Source: Mollicutes bacterium
GTDB taxonomy: Bacteria > Bacillota_I > Bacilli_A > Izemoplasmatales > Izemoplasmataceae
Direction of reading: 5' to 3'
Assembly: GCA_003554025.1 (NCBI GenBank)
Contig: PWFC01000039.1
Location: 62,001 to 126,000 of the forward strand
DNA length: 64,000 nt
Shown here: positions 21,149 through 30,234 of the stretch, one piece after another
Position numbering within the stretch: the first letter of the stretch is position 1
Layout of the letters: each line of letters starts with the position of its first letter
The notes under the pieces: generated by a model
Told to the model about the DNA's origin: nothing
What the model saw: the letters and a program-made list of their open reading frames with translations, nothing else
Database searches by the model: none
Program-made: the position numbers and the translations under genes

Positions 21149-22942
21149 ATGAACGCGCGCAGCGCAATGAGCGTCAAAACGCACAAAAAGCCGCGATTGT
21201 TCATCATTTTGACGATGCTTATGATCAATGTGCTGATTTTGGTGGTAGCGGCATTGATCGCCATGGCCATCGACGACAGCTTTTCCGGCTTCATCGACGC
21301 TTTTGCGCACGGCAGCGTTTTGTGGCTTTTGACGCCCAACGCCATCTTAGAACTCGAACAGCCTTCTACCTTGTTTTTGGCCGTCGCTGTTCTGATTACG
21401 GGTTTGGTGCTTTTTACGGGGACAATCATCGCCCTAGCCACCAACGCGCTCAAGGATTATTTCGACCGCAAGCGGACCACTTCGGGAAAAGTGTACTTGC
21501 AAAAGCATATTCTGATTCTCAACTGGAACAGCAAGGTGCCCGAACTGGTCGCCGATTTGCAGCATATCAAAAGCCGCAATGTGAAAGTCCTCATCCTTGC
21601 GGAAGTGGACAAGCGCCTAGCGGAGCAGGCGCTTCGAAACTCTTTGAAAAAAAGCGGTAAGAAAGACGAACTCAAAAGCCTTGACGTTTTGGTCAAAAGC
21701 GGCAATCCCTTGTCGAAGATTGAACTCCTTGAAAGCAGCATCGATACATGCGAGACCGTCATCGTCATGAACAAAAAAGTTGACGAAGTCGAGACCGAAA
21801 GACTCGGGAAAAGCGATTTGAACATCATCAAGATTCTTCTGAGCATCGGCCATCTCGGTCTATCCCGCGAGATTCCCATAGTAGCGGAAGTGAAAGACAT
21901 CGAAACGAAAGAAAAAGTCCGCACCATCAACCAATCCGTCGCCTCCCTGAAAAGTTATCGTTTGATTCCGATATGTTTTGACCGAAGGCTCGGTCAAATC
22001 ATGGCGCAAACGATCATTCAAAAAGACATAGAGGATGTATACCTAGAGCTGTTTTCCTTTTCCGGCTCGGAAATTTACCCGCTTGACGGCGTTTCTTTTG
22101 AAGATTGCATGCGATTCCATACACACGCCATTCCCATTGAGGCCATGCAAGATTATCTCTACGTCCTCGCTTCGAGCAACGCCGAAAAAAACCATCGCGA
22201 CGAACGCTTGTCCTTAAAAAAAGAAACCGTCAAAACCAATCCTTTTCACCTTAAAGTGGTGAGAGACGTCTACATCATCGGCGACAACAACAAAAGACAA
22301 TTCATCGAAGAAGCGTTTGCGGCCTATGAACGTTTGCACGGAAGTTCTTTTCAGGCGACTTGGTGGGACGAAGACGACCTTGATGGACTGTTGCGCGAAG
22401 TCGACGCGAAGGAAAAACCGGCGACACTTTTGCTTTTAAGCGAAGAAACCGAAGAGGAAGAAAAACTTGACGCAAACGTCATCAACAACCTGCTCTACAT
22501 TGAGACGCACCTAAAGCGAAACGATGTGCGCGTCATCGTCGAACTCCTTGACCCGAAAAACGATCCGCTCATCAAAGATTTCGACATTGAAAACACCATC
22601 ATCAGCAACAAAATCATCTCGCTTCTTCTAAGCAAACTCGCCTTGCATCCGCGGAGCGAACAGTTCTACGAGGACCTTTTGAGCATCGAACCCTATGAAT
22701 CCGGAAAAGACGAAGAAAGCCTTCATATCGAAAGCGCCGAAGCGGCGTTTGATGAGAGCTTTCCCTATCGCTTTGCAAGCGTCAAGTCCATGGTGCACGC
22801 CTTTTACGAAGCGTATGAGGAAAAGGCCGTGCTGATCGGCACCATTAAAGGCGACAACGTTTCCCTTTTTGGCGGCGATATGACGAAAACGCCCTTCACT
22901 CTCCAAGCTTCCGACAAACTGATATTTCTTAAATTCCAGTGA
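21149..22942 (+). CDS. CASTOR/POLLUX-like ion channel with RCK-type domains
   Basis: About 597 residues. Two hydrophobic N-terminal segments (IILTMLMINVLILVVAALIAM and LFLAVAVLITGLVLFTGTII) flank a pore-loop-like stretch; then a long cytoplasmic part with Rossmann-type RCK repeats, beginning KHILILNWNSKVPELVADL. This matches the bacterial relatives of the plant CASTOR/POLLUX channels, probably conducting K+ or Ca2+ under ligand control. TATAAT lies at 21089-21094. Start is uncertain: ATG 21149 has AAGGA five bases upstream, and TTG 21125 has GGGGGA upstream and adds eight basic residues. Confidence 0.65.
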   Translation: MNARSAMSVKTHKKPRLFIILTMLMINVLILVVAALIAMAIDDSFSGFIDAFAHGSVLWLLTPNAILELEQPSTLFLAVAVLITGLVLFTGTIIALATNALKDYFDRKRTTSGKVYLQKHILILNWNSKVPELVADLQHIKSRNVKVLILAEVDKRLAEQALRNSLKKSGKKDELKSLDVLVKSGNPLSKIELLESSIDTCETVIVMNKKVDEVETERLGKSDLNIIKILLSIGHLGLSREIPIVAEVKDIETKEKVRTINQSVASLKSYRLIPICFDRRLGQIMAQTIIQKDIEDVYLELFSFSGSEIYPLDGVSFEDCMRFHTHAIPIEAMQDYLYVLASSNAEKNHRDERLSLKKETVKTNPFHLKVVRDVYIIGDNNKRQFIEEAFAAYERLHGSSFQATWWDEDDLDGLLREVDAKEKPATLLLLSEETEEEEKLDANVINNLLYIETHLKRNDVRVIVELLDPKNDPLIKDFDIENTIISNKIISLLLSKLALHPRSEQFYEDLLSIEPYESGKDEESLHIESAEAAFDESFPYRFASVKSMVHAFYEAYEEKAVLIGTIKGDNVSLFGGDMTKTPFTLQASDKLIFLKFQ

Positions 22943-23015
22943 TTTTCGGCGTTTCCGGGAGAATCTTTCTTATTTCACTCATCAATTTTTCCAAAAATGT
23001 TCCACAAAAAAGCGC

Positions 23016-23044
23016 TTCACTTATGGCGTGAATTTTGGTAGAAT
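23016..23044 (+). promoter_or_regulatory. Promoter of the guanylate-kinase-like gene
   Basis: TTCACT, 17-bp spacer, TGG-TAGAAT (extended -10). Confidence 0.5.
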
Positions 23045-23066
23045 TAAGACACCGTGAGGTGGGCAT

Positions 23067-23600
23067 ATGTTGATTATGATTGGGGCAAGCGCGAGCGGGA
23101 AAACCGAAATCGCGAAAATACTCATCCGACAATACGGCTTTCAAAAAATGGTAACCTACACAACGCGTCCGAAACGTATGGAAGAAGAAGACGGTGTTGA
23201 TTACCATTTTTTAACGGAAGGCGAATTCCTGCAAAAACGCGCAAAGGACGAATTTGTCGAAACCGCCACCTACAACGGCCATTACTATGGGACGGCATTC
23301 AGTGAAATCCGCGCCGACCGCGTGCTGATTGTCGACCCGAAAGGCGCGAACGCGATTCATGAGAAAATCAATGGTAAAGCGGTGTTTTTCTTGCTTGAGA
23401 CGCCGAAATCCATCCGCGCGAAAAGAATGATCGCCCGCGGAGATTCGCTTGACGACATTGAGAAGCGTTTGGAAACCGACGACGTGCATTTCAACCGCTA
23501 CAACCTTCAACACATCGATTGCGTGGTCGAAACCGGCTACAAAGAACTTGAAGAACTTGCCGAAGAAATCCACGACCTTTACGAAAATCGCCGGCGCTAA
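23067..23600 (+). CDS. Guanylate kinase-like nucleotide kinase
   Basis: 177 residues with P-loop GASASGKTE at residues 6-14, the GMP-binding TYTTRPKR and GVDYHF motifs, and a C-terminal helix region. This is the guanylate kinase fold (GMP + ATP to GDP + ADP). It is slightly shorter and more divergent than typical Gmk (usually 190-205), so it may be a paralog beside a normal gmk elsewhere. ATG 23067 has GAGGTGG upstream. Confidence 0.75.
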   Translation: MLIMIGASASGKTEIAKILIRQYGFQKMVTYTTRPKRMEEEDGVDYHFLTEGEFLQKRAKDEFVETATYNGHYYGTAFSEIRADRVLIVDPKGANAIHEKINGKAVFFLLETPKSIRAKRMIARGDSLDDIEKRLETDDVHFNRYNLQHIDCVVETGYKELEELAEEIHDLYENRRR

Positions 23601-23614
23601 GCGTCGGATTTTTT
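23583..23614 (+). terminator. Probable terminator overlapping the stop codon
   Basis: AAAATC-CGGCGC paired with GCGTCG-GATTTT around the TAA stop, with one G-U pair, then T-rich sequence. Confidence 0.5.
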
Positions 23615-23633
23615 CCGAATGCGCACGCAACGC

Positions 23634-23662
23634 TTGTTATTCAAAGACTGAGTGTTTATAAT
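23634..23662 (+). promoter_or_regulatory. Promoter of upp
   Basis: TTGTTA (23634-23639), 17-bp spacer, TATAAT (23657-23662), 33 bases before upp. Confidence 0.65.
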
Positions 23663-23694
23663 GAAACTAGCATAAAACGAAGCGAGGCGATACG

Positions 23695-24318
23695 ATGAAT
23701 GCCGTTATTTACGACCATCCCCTTATCAAAAACAAAGTGGCCAAACTGCGTGATAAGAACACACCGATGCAACTCTTTCGCGAAACGACGAACGAACTCG
23801 CGGGTTTGATGTGCTATGAGGTCACCAAAGATCTGAAAACGAAAAAACAAGAGGTCGAAACTCCGCTTGAAAAGACCACTTGCGACGTCTTGGATCAAGA
23901 CGTCGTCATCGTCCCCATTCTTCGGGCCGGGCTTGGCATGGTTGATGCGGTGCAGATGCTCATCCCGCATGCAAGAGTCGGGCATATCGGCCTTTATCGT
24001 GGCGAAAACGTAAAGAATCCCAACCAATACTACGCGAAACTTCCAAACAATCTTGAGCGTTCGCTGGTTTTGCTTTTGGACCCGATGCTCGCAACGGGAG
24101 GCACCTTGAAAGCTTCGGTGGAAATCCTCAAGGCCCGCGGTGCGAAAGACATACGGTACGTTGGGATTGTAGGATGCCCCGAAGGGCTTGCCTTCATCGA
24201 AGAACATTGTCCGGACGTAAAGGTGTATTTGGCTTCGCTTGACGAAAGTCTCAATCAAGACAAATACATCGTTCCCGGTCTTGGCGACGCCGGAGACCGT
24301 CTCTTTGGAACGAAATAG
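23695..24318 (+). CDS. upp: Uracil phosphoribosyltransferase
   Basis: 207 residues, normal length. It converts uracil and PRPP to UMP. Visible: VPILRAGLGM near residue 81, the PRPP loop LLLDPMLATGGT at about 124-135, and the C-terminal uracil-binding YIVPGLGDAGDR. Takes uracil from the psuK-psuG pathway and from medium. First gene of a unit with nnr (11-base gap) and tRNA-Ser. Confidence 0.97.
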   Translation: MNAVIYDHPLIKNKVAKLRDKNTPMQLFRETTNELAGLMCYEVTKDLKTKKQEVETPLEKTTCDVLDQDVVIVPILRAGLGMVDAVQMLIPHARVGHIGLYRGENVKNPNQYYAKLPNNLERSLVLLLDPMLATGGTLKASVEILKARGAKDIRYVGIVGCPEGLAFIEEHCPDVKVYLASLDESLNQDKYIVPGLGDAGDRLFGTK

Positions 24319-24329
24319 GAGGTTGTCGA

Positions 24330-25859
24330 ATGAATTTTCCCATCCTCACGCCCGATGAGATGCGCATCGTAGACAAGAAAACCTTGAAGGTGAAAGGCAT
24401 TTCGTCGTTGGAACTGATGGAACAAGCCGTGGATGCGATGTATGCGCACATCCGGGAGAGAAAGCTGATTCGCCCTAATGACAAGGTCTTCGTGTTTGCG
24501 GGTACCGGCAACAACGGCGGGGATGGCATCGGCCTTGCCGGAAAGCTTTTGCAAGACGGTTACAACGTCCGCCTTGTCCTTGTGGGCAACATGGAATCGA
24601 TGAGCGAAGAAACACAGGCGATGCTGGAAAACGTCGCCATCGCTTCAGAGCGCATTCTTCGTCTTAGCGACGGCAAGGACGTGGAGTCTTTGCCCGATAT
24701 CGCCGCAAAAAGCGTGTTCATCGACGCCCTTTTCGGCATCGGCTTGGACAAAGAGGTGACCGGGGTCTATGCGGACGTCATCCGTTGGATCAATCGTCAG
24801 AAAGCCTTTGTGATCAGCGTCGACATCCCCTCGGGCATCAACGCCGAAAACGGTTTGAAAGAAAAACACGCGGTCCGTGCGGACCATACGGTTTCCATAC
24901 AAAATTTTAAGACTGGAAATCTTTTGCAAGATGCGTTAGACTATTCAGGAGAGTTGGTTCGTCTTGATGCGGGCATCGTAGGAGACAAAGATTTCGCGAA
25001 TCGCTTTTTGCTTGCCGACGCTACCCTGCAAGGGACGCTTCCTTGGCGCAAGCACCACACGCACAAGTACCATTACGGCAGCGTGTTGACCATTGGCGGA
25101 AGCGAAGGCATGATGGGCGCACCGAATTTGGCCGCGGAAGCGGCGCTTCGCTCGGGAACCGGCCTTTCGCGCTTGGCTCTGCCAAGAGATTGCTACGACC
25201 AGCGCGCTCCCGCGCTTTCCGACATCATGTCCGCGCCTTACGACGACGCGAACGATTTCGCCGATTTGCCGGCAAAAACCTCGGCGGTAGTTTTCGGTCC
25301 GGGCATGGGAGACATTCGTCCTATACACATCGAGATTTTGAAGCGTCTCATTCAAGAAGACGTCCCCACCCTCATCGACGCAGACGGGCTGAAGGTTTTC
25401 AAAGAAATCATGCCGACGATCGAACAATGCGAAAACGTCATATTGACGCCCCATATGGGCGAAATGGCGAAACTATTCGACACAACGCCCGCGCAAGTCA
25501 TGCGCAATCCGCTATACTATGTGAACAGCTTGATCGCCCGCTACGGGCTTTGCGTTGTCTTAAAAGGACCATGCACCATCCTTGCCGATGGCAACGTTCA
25601 GTATTTCAGCGTAAAGGGCCATCCGGGCATGGCCACCGCCGGAAGCGGAGACGTCCTCTCCGGCACAATCGCCCGATTCATGCACAACCGCTCCCCGCTT
25701 GAGGCCGCGAAAATCGGCGTGTACGTTCACGGCCTGGCCGGTGAATACGCCGCCGAATATTTCGGCGAAGAGGGAATGCTCGCTTCCGATATCATCGCGT
25801 GTTTGCCGGAAGCCGTCGCAACTTTGAAACCAAACGACTATAATTCCTTAAACGAATAG
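24330..25859 (+). CDS. nnr: Bifunctional NAD(P)H-hydrate repair enzyme
   Basis: 509 residues, two fused domains. The N-terminal YjeF_N epimerase (residues ~1-210, with FAGTGNNGGDG) interconverts R and S forms of hydrated NAD(P)H; the C-terminal dehydratase (~225-500, with GSEGMMGAPNLA and HPGMATAGSGDVLSGTIA) dehydrates the S form using ADP/ATP. The fusion is common in bacteria. AGGAGG is at the right distance before the ATG. Confidence 0.93.
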   Translation: MNFPILTPDEMRIVDKKTLKVKGISSLELMEQAVDAMYAHIRERKLIRPNDKVFVFAGTGNNGGDGIGLAGKLLQDGYNVRLVLVGNMESMSEETQAMLENVAIASERILRLSDGKDVESLPDIAAKSVFIDALFGIGLDKEVTGVYADVIRWINRQKAFVISVDIPSGINAENGLKEKHAVRADHTVSIQNFKTGNLLQDALDYSGELVRLDAGIVGDKDFANRFLLADATLQGTLPWRKHHTHKYHYGSVLTIGGSEGMMGAPNLAAEAALRSGTGLSRLALPRDCYDQRAPALSDIMSAPYDDANDFADLPAKTSAVVFGPGMGDIRPIHIEILKRLIQEDVPTLIDADGLKVFKEIMPTIEQCENVILTPHMGEMAKLFDTTPAQVMRNPLYYVNSLIARYGLCVVLKGPCTILADGNVQYFSVKGHPGMATAGSGDVLSGTIARFMHNRSPLEAAKIGVYVHGLAGEYAAEYFGEEGMLASDIIACLPEAVATLKPNDYNSLNE

Positions 25860-25864
25860 ATTCC

Positions 25865-25955
25865 GGAGGGGTACCCAAGAGGCTGAAGGGGCTGGCTTGG
25901 AAAGCTAGTAGGGCGTTAACGCGTCGCAGGGGTTCAAATCCCCTCCCCTCCGCCA
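25865..25955 (+). tRNA. tRNA-Ser (GGA anticodon)
   Basis: Acceptor GGAGGGG pairs with CCCCTCC; long variable arm typical of class II tRNA-Ser; anticodon GGA at 25899-25901 in loop TTGGAAA; T arm AGGGG/CCCCT with TTCAAAT; encoded CCA at 25953-25955. It begins five bases after the nnr stop, so it is probably processed from the upp-nnr transcript. Confidence 0.95.
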
Positions 25956-25964
25956 TTTTTTTGC

Positions 25965-26025
25965 AAAAACCGTTTCCGCAGACGAGGCTTTTTTCGCTTC
26001 GCGCTATGGAAAAAGCGGTTTTTTT
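25965..26025 (+). terminator. Probable terminator after tRNA-Ser
   Basis: Outer stem AAAAACCG / CGGTTTTT with an inner TTTCC/GGAAA and a long loop, ending in a run of seven T. A TGA-TAAAAT element (26030-26035), possibly the -10 of the purine operon, follows immediately. Confidence 0.55.
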
Positions 26026-26093
26026 ATGATAAAATATAAAGCTAACCAAAAAGGTATATTTACGCAAGCGCCATATAGAATCGAGGTGGGGGT

Positions 26094-26669
26094 ATGATTG
26101 AGGGCATCATTTTGGCCGGCGGGTATTCAAGCCGGGCTAAAAACAACAAGATGGCCTTTGAACTTGATGGGATGCCATTGATTCTTCATACCGCAAAATC
26201 CATGTCGCCGCATGTATCGCGCATCGTGATTGTCGGCGGCCATCATTATGAAGACATTGTCCGAATTTTCGATGGAATGGATCGTTGCAAGGTGGTGTAC
26301 AACCCCGATTACGACAAAGGCATGTTCTCATCCGTTCAAAAGGGCATGGAGAACACCACCGGCGACGTGTTTATCGTCCCGGGCGACATCCCCTTGATCA
26401 AACCTTCGACCTACACCGCCCTAAAAGAAGCAAAAGGAAACGTTCGCGTGCCTTCTTACAAAGGCAAAAAGGGCCATCCTCTTTTCCTCGCTCAATCGCT
26501 GCGAAAGCCGTTGTTGAAACGCGGGAAAGACGACAATCTCAAGGCGTTTCGAGACAGTTACCCATTAACGGTTGTGGATACTGAGGACGAAGGAATTCTC
26601 CTCGACGTCGACACCACAAGCGATTACGAAAAAATTAGAAATGATTTTGAAAGGGGCACAAGCGTGTGA
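26094..26669 (+). CDS. mocA: MocA-like molybdenum cofactor nucleotidyltransferase
   Basis: 191 residues of the NTP-transferase (MobA/MocA) fold: N-terminal ILAGGYSSRAKNNKM (a variant of the LAGGxSxRxGxxK nucleotide site, with Ala-Lys where Gly is usual), GDIPLI metal site and KGHPLFL. MocA makes the cytosine-dinucleotide form of the Mo cofactor used by xanthine dehydrogenase-type enzymes. First gene of the ~20-kb purine block and overlaps the next gene by four bases, supporting a role in maturing the hydroxylases encoded here. GAGGTGGGGG precedes the ATG. Confidence 0.85.
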   Translation: MIEGIILAGGYSSRAKNNKMAFELDGMPLILHTAKSMSPHVSRIVIVGGHHYEDIVRIFDGMDRCKVVYNPDYDKGMFSSVQKGMENTTGDVFIVPGDIPLIKPSTYTALKEAKGNVRVPSYKGKKGHPLFLAQSLRKPLLKRGKDDNLKAFRDSYPLTVVDTEDEGILLDVDTTSDYEKIRNDFERGTSV

Positions 26670-27469
26670 AAATCAGCAACTATCACAAGGCAAATTCGCT
26701 TCAAGACGCTTACGAAGTCTTGACCGAAAGCCGCAACCACGCCATCATCGCAGGCGGAGGCTGGCTCAAACTTTCAAGCCGTACCGTCGAGAAGGCCGTC
26801 GATTTGAGCGATTTGCCGCTCGATTACGTCAACGAAACCGAAAATGCGGTAGAAATCGGCAGCATGACACCGCTGCAAAAGATTGTTGAAAGCGAAAGCG
26901 TAAAGAGCCTTTGCAAAGGCATGCTCACGCAAGCCGTGGCGCAAATCATGGGCGTTTCGCTTCGCAATCTTGTCACCATCGGAGGCAGCGTTGTGGGGAA
27001 ATTCGGTTTTTCCGATGTTTTGACACCCTTGCTCGCCATGGAGGCGAAACTGGTGTTTTACAAACAGGGAGAAATCACTTTGACCGAGTTCATGGCTCAA
27101 AGAGGACGAACGGACGACGTTTTGGAAAAAATCGTTCTTCCCAAAACAAAAGGGACCGGATATTTCAAAAAAGTCGCCAAAACGCCGCTTGATTTTTCTA
27201 TTTTGAATCTAGCGGTTGCGGTGAGCGACGGCCATTACAAGATTGTGGTCGGTTCGCGTCCGAGTGTTGCGACCTTGTGCGAAGAAGCGATGGACTACGT
27301 CAACGGGAAAAAGACCTTGAGCGACGACGATGTCGAAAAAGCCGCAACGCTCGTTTGTGAGAACGTGAAGTTCGGCCAAAACCCCAGAGCTTCCGAGGAA
27401 TACCGGAAGGAACTCGCCTACGTCTACACCAAACGCGGCTTGAAAGAGGTGAGAGATTGTGAAAGTTAA
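26666..27469 (+). CDS. Molybdenum hydroxylase FAD subunit, set 1
   Basis: 267 residues of the CoxM/XdhB FAD-binding family: IAGGGWLKL near residue 29 and LVTIGGSVVGKFGFSD near 107 for FAD contacts, then a C-terminal CO-dehydrogenase flavoprotein domain. Both glycine motifs differ from the usual AGGTDL and GNxxxxSPAAD seen in the set 2 protein. GTG start overlaps the mocA stop. It would pass electrons from the 2Fe-2S subunit to NAD+ or another acceptor. Confidence 0.85.
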   Translation: MKISNYHKANSLQDAYEVLTESRNHAIIAGGGWLKLSSRTVEKAVDLSDLPLDYVNETENAVEIGSMTPLQKIVESESVKSLCKGMLTQAVAQIMGVSLRNLVTIGGSVVGKFGFSDVLTPLLAMEAKLVFYKQGEITLTEFMAQRGRTDDVLEKIVLPKTKGTGYFKKVAKTPLDFSILNLAVAVSDGHYKIVVGSRPSVATLCEEAMDYVNGKKTLSDDDVEKAATLVCENVKFGQNPRASEEYRKELAYVYTKRGLKEVRDCES

Positions 27470-27914
27470 CACCACCATCAACGGCATGAAACGCATTTTG
27501 GATGTGAAACCCGACGAATACTTGCTTGATACGCTCCGGCGTCACAACTACCTAAGCGTCCGCCGTGGTTGCGACACGACTAGTTGCGGCGTATGCACCA
27601 TACTGATCGACGATAAGCCCGTTCCATCCTGTGCGTTTTTGAGCGTGCGCGCCGAAGGGAAACGCATCACCACCGTTGAAGGCATTCCCAAAGAAGCGGA
27701 AAAGCTCAGCGAACACTTTGGCGCCACCGGCGCCGATCAATGCGGGTTTTGCAATCCGGGCATCGCTTTGAGCGTATACGCTCTTAAAAAAAGCCAAAAG
27801 AAAGTCACGGCCGAAACCCTGAAACACTATCTGACCGGTCACCTGTGTCGCTGCACGGGCTATCAGTCGCAACACAAGGCCATAAAAGAATATTTGGGTG
27901 ATTCGAATGAGTAA
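27459..27914 (+). CDS. Molybdenum hydroxylase 2Fe-2S subunit, set 1
   Basis: 151 residues with the eight expected cysteines: plant-ferredoxin-type cluster (GCDTTSCGVC, then a single Cys) and the helical second cluster (CGFCNPG and CRCTGY). It carries electrons from the Mo site to FAD. GTG start overlaps the FAD subunit gene by 11 bases. The stretch before the first cluster is short and lacks one Gly-rich element present in set 2 (CGEGECGAC). Confidence 0.92.
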   Translation: MKVNTTINGMKRILDVKPDEYLLDTLRRHNYLSVRRGCDTTSCGVCTILIDDKPVPSCAFLSVRAEGKRITTVEGIPKEAEKLSEHFGATGADQCGFCNPGIALSVYALKKSQKKVTAETLKHYLTGHLCRCTGYQSQHKAIKEYLGDSNE

Positions 27915-30231
27915 AAACTACAAAACGGTCAACGTGAAAACCCCGTCCATCGACGGCAAAGGCATCATGATGGGTCGCCCCGCCTACACCGAAGACCTTG
28001 CCCCTAAGGACGCATTGGTCATCAAAGTGTTGAGAAGTCCGCACGCTTTTGCGAAGATTGAGTCGATCGACACGCAAAAAGCGTCCGAACTGCCGGGCGT
28101 TGAAATCGTTCTTACACACAAGGATTTTAAGCGCAACGCCTACACCCGCGCCGGACAAGGATATCCGGAGCCTTCTCCGCACGACAAGTTCCCCCTAGAC
28201 AATTATGTCCGCTATGTCGGAGACGAAGTCGCCGCCGTTGCGGCCGTTGACGAAGAGACGGCGCTTGAGGCGCTTGACCTCATCGAAGTCGAATACAAAA
28301 AGCTCACGCCCGTCTTGGATTTTGAGAAGGCGAAAGAAAACGAATCGATCATTCATCCCGAAGAGGACATCTATGAGATGTTCCCCATCGGTTTCGACCC
28401 GAAGAAAAACGTCGCGGCCGCCTATTCTATGGAAGTTGGCGACGTTGAGAAAACCTTAAAAGAAAGCGACGTGGTGGTTGAAGATTCCTTCTACACCCAA
28501 GCGCAGGCGCATGTGATGTTAGAACCGCACACCGTGAACGCGCAAATCGACTATCAAGACCGCCTCGTGCTTTATTCCGCCACGCAAACGCCCTTTCACG
28601 TGCGTAGAATTCTCTCGCAAACGCTCGAGATTCCCCTAAGCAAAATCCGGGTCATCAAACCGCGTGTCGGCGGAGGATTTGGCGGCAAGCAGGCCCTTCA
28701 TGGCGAAATGCTCGCCGCGGCCGTAACCAAAAGAACCGGCAAACCTTCAAAACTGACTTATACGCGCAAAGAAGTTTTCGAGTCTTCCTGCACCCGCCAT
28801 CCGATGCGTATCGATATGAAAATCGGCGCCACGAAGGATGGGAAAATCACCGGAATAGACTGTTACGGGCTTTCCGACACCGGCGCGTACGGCGAACACG
28901 CCTTGACCGTATTTATGGTTACCGGTTCGAAAGTGTTGCCCCTTTACAACAAAGTCGATTCTGTCCGCTTTCACGGCGACGTCGTCTACACCAACACGGT
29001 CTCCTCGGGCGCTTACCGCGGATACGGCGCCATTCAAGGCAATTACGCTCTTGAATCCATCGTCGACATGCTTGCCGAAAAGCTAAACATGGACCCGATG
29101 GAACTACGGCAGAAGAACATGATTTTAGAAAACGAGACTTCGCCGATTTTCGAGATTATGGGCGAAGGCACCGAGGGCACCGCGATGAACATGGACAGCT
29201 GCAAGCTCGATTACTGCGTCAAGCGCGGCATGGAGCTCATCGACTATAAAAACAAATACCCGCGCCGAAAAACCGACGGCGCCAAAGTGCGCAGCATCGG
29301 CGGCGCCATCGCCATGCAAGGAAGCGGCATTCCCTACATCGACATGGGGGCCGCCATCATCAAACTAAACGACGACGGTTTTTACAACTTGATGGTCGGC
29401 GCGACCGAAATTGGCCAAGGCAGCGACACCATCCTCGCTCAGATCGCGGCCGAACAACTCGGCGTCGACGTGTCGAAAGTCGTCGTATACTCTTCCGACA
29501 CCGACCTCACGCCCTTTGATCCGGGCGCCTACGCTTCAAGCACCACCTACGTTTCGGGCAACGCCGTCCTCAAAGCCGCAAAGGAAATGCGCTCGATGGT
29601 TGTCAAAGAGGCGGCGCGTTCGCTTGAAGTCGACATCGACGACATCGAGTTCGACGGCACGACGTTTCGCGTCAAGAACCAAGAGGACACCCTCAGCCTT
29701 TCGGACCTCTCAAACCGTCTTTACTACAACGAAGACCAAAAACAGCTTGTGGCAACGGGCAGTTATTACGGCACGAAATCGCCGCCGCCTTTCATGGCCG
29801 GCTTCGTCGAAGTCGAAGTGGACCTTGAAACCGGCGAATACGACATTCTCGAATACGTAAGCGTCGTCGACTGCGGCACCACAATCAATCCCGAACTTGC
29901 CCGCGGCCAGGTTGAAGGCGGCATCGTGCAAGGCCTCGGCATGGCCGTCACCGAAGACGTTCATTACGCCAAAAACGGCAAACTGATTTCAAGCGACATG
30001 CTCAATTACAAAATCCCGACGAACCTCACCCTCAAGAAGTTGACGACCGAATTCGCCGACAGCTATGAAGAAAGCGGACCCTACGGCGCGAAATCGGTCG
30101 GCGAAATCGGCATCGACACCCCGCCCGCGGCGATCGCCAACGCGGTCTATAACGCCACCGGCGTGCGCATCAAGACTCTACCGGTCACACCCGAGAAAAT
30201 ACTAAAAGGATTAAAAGAAAAGGAGATTTAA
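27907..30231 (+). CDS. Molybdenum hydroxylase Mo-binding subunit, set 1
   Basis: 774 residues. Mo-pterin motifs: VGGGFGGKQ (residues ~255-262), GAYRGYGAIQ, EIGQGSDT, and GAKSVGE with the catalytic Glu. Aligned with mammalian xanthine oxidase (numbering from memory), the Glu802 position is Gln262 and the Arg880 position is a Gly (residue 340), both conserved in set 2. So set 1 probably acts on a different substrate: another purine, a pathway intermediate, or an aldehyde/N-heterocycle. ATG 27907 is chosen over GTG 27898 by the GGGTGAT site and family start; it overlaps the upstream gene. Confidence 0.88.
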   Translation: MSKNYKTVNVKTPSIDGKGIMMGRPAYTEDLAPKDALVIKVLRSPHAFAKIESIDTQKASELPGVEIVLTHKDFKRNAYTRAGQGYPEPSPHDKFPLDNYVRYVGDEVAAVAAVDEETALEALDLIEVEYKKLTPVLDFEKAKENESIIHPEEDIYEMFPIGFDPKKNVAAAYSMEVGDVEKTLKESDVVVEDSFYTQAQAHVMLEPHTVNAQIDYQDRLVLYSATQTPFHVRRILSQTLEIPLSKIRVIKPRVGGGFGGKQALHGEMLAAAVTKRTGKPSKLTYTRKEVFESSCTRHPMRIDMKIGATKDGKITGIDCYGLSDTGAYGEHALTVFMVTGSKVLPLYNKVDSVRFHGDVVYTNTVSSGAYRGYGAIQGNYALESIVDMLAEKLNMDPMELRQKNMILENETSPIFEIMGEGTEGTAMNMDSCKLDYCVKRGMELIDYKNKYPRRKTDGAKVRSIGGAIAMQGSGIPYIDMGAAIIKLNDDGFYNLMVGATEIGQGSDTILAQIAAEQLGVDVSKVVVYSSDTDLTPFDPGAYASSTTYVSGNAVLKAAKEMRSMVVKEAARSLEVDIDDIEFDGTTFRVKNQEDTLSLSDLSNRLYYNEDQKQLVATGSYYGTKSPPPFMAGFVEVEVDLETGEYDILEYVSVVDCGTTINPELARGQVEGGIVQGLGMAVTEDVHYAKNGKLISSDMLNYKIPTNLTLKKLTTEFADSYEESGPYGAKSVGEIGIDTPPAAIANAVYNATGVRIKTLPVTPEKILKGLKEKEI

Positions 30232-30234
30232 ACC

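Noticed and set aside
26025-26094. Purine riboswitch before the purine block
   Set aside because: Only about 60 bases lie between the -10 element and the start codon; no conserved purine-aptamer loops are visible.
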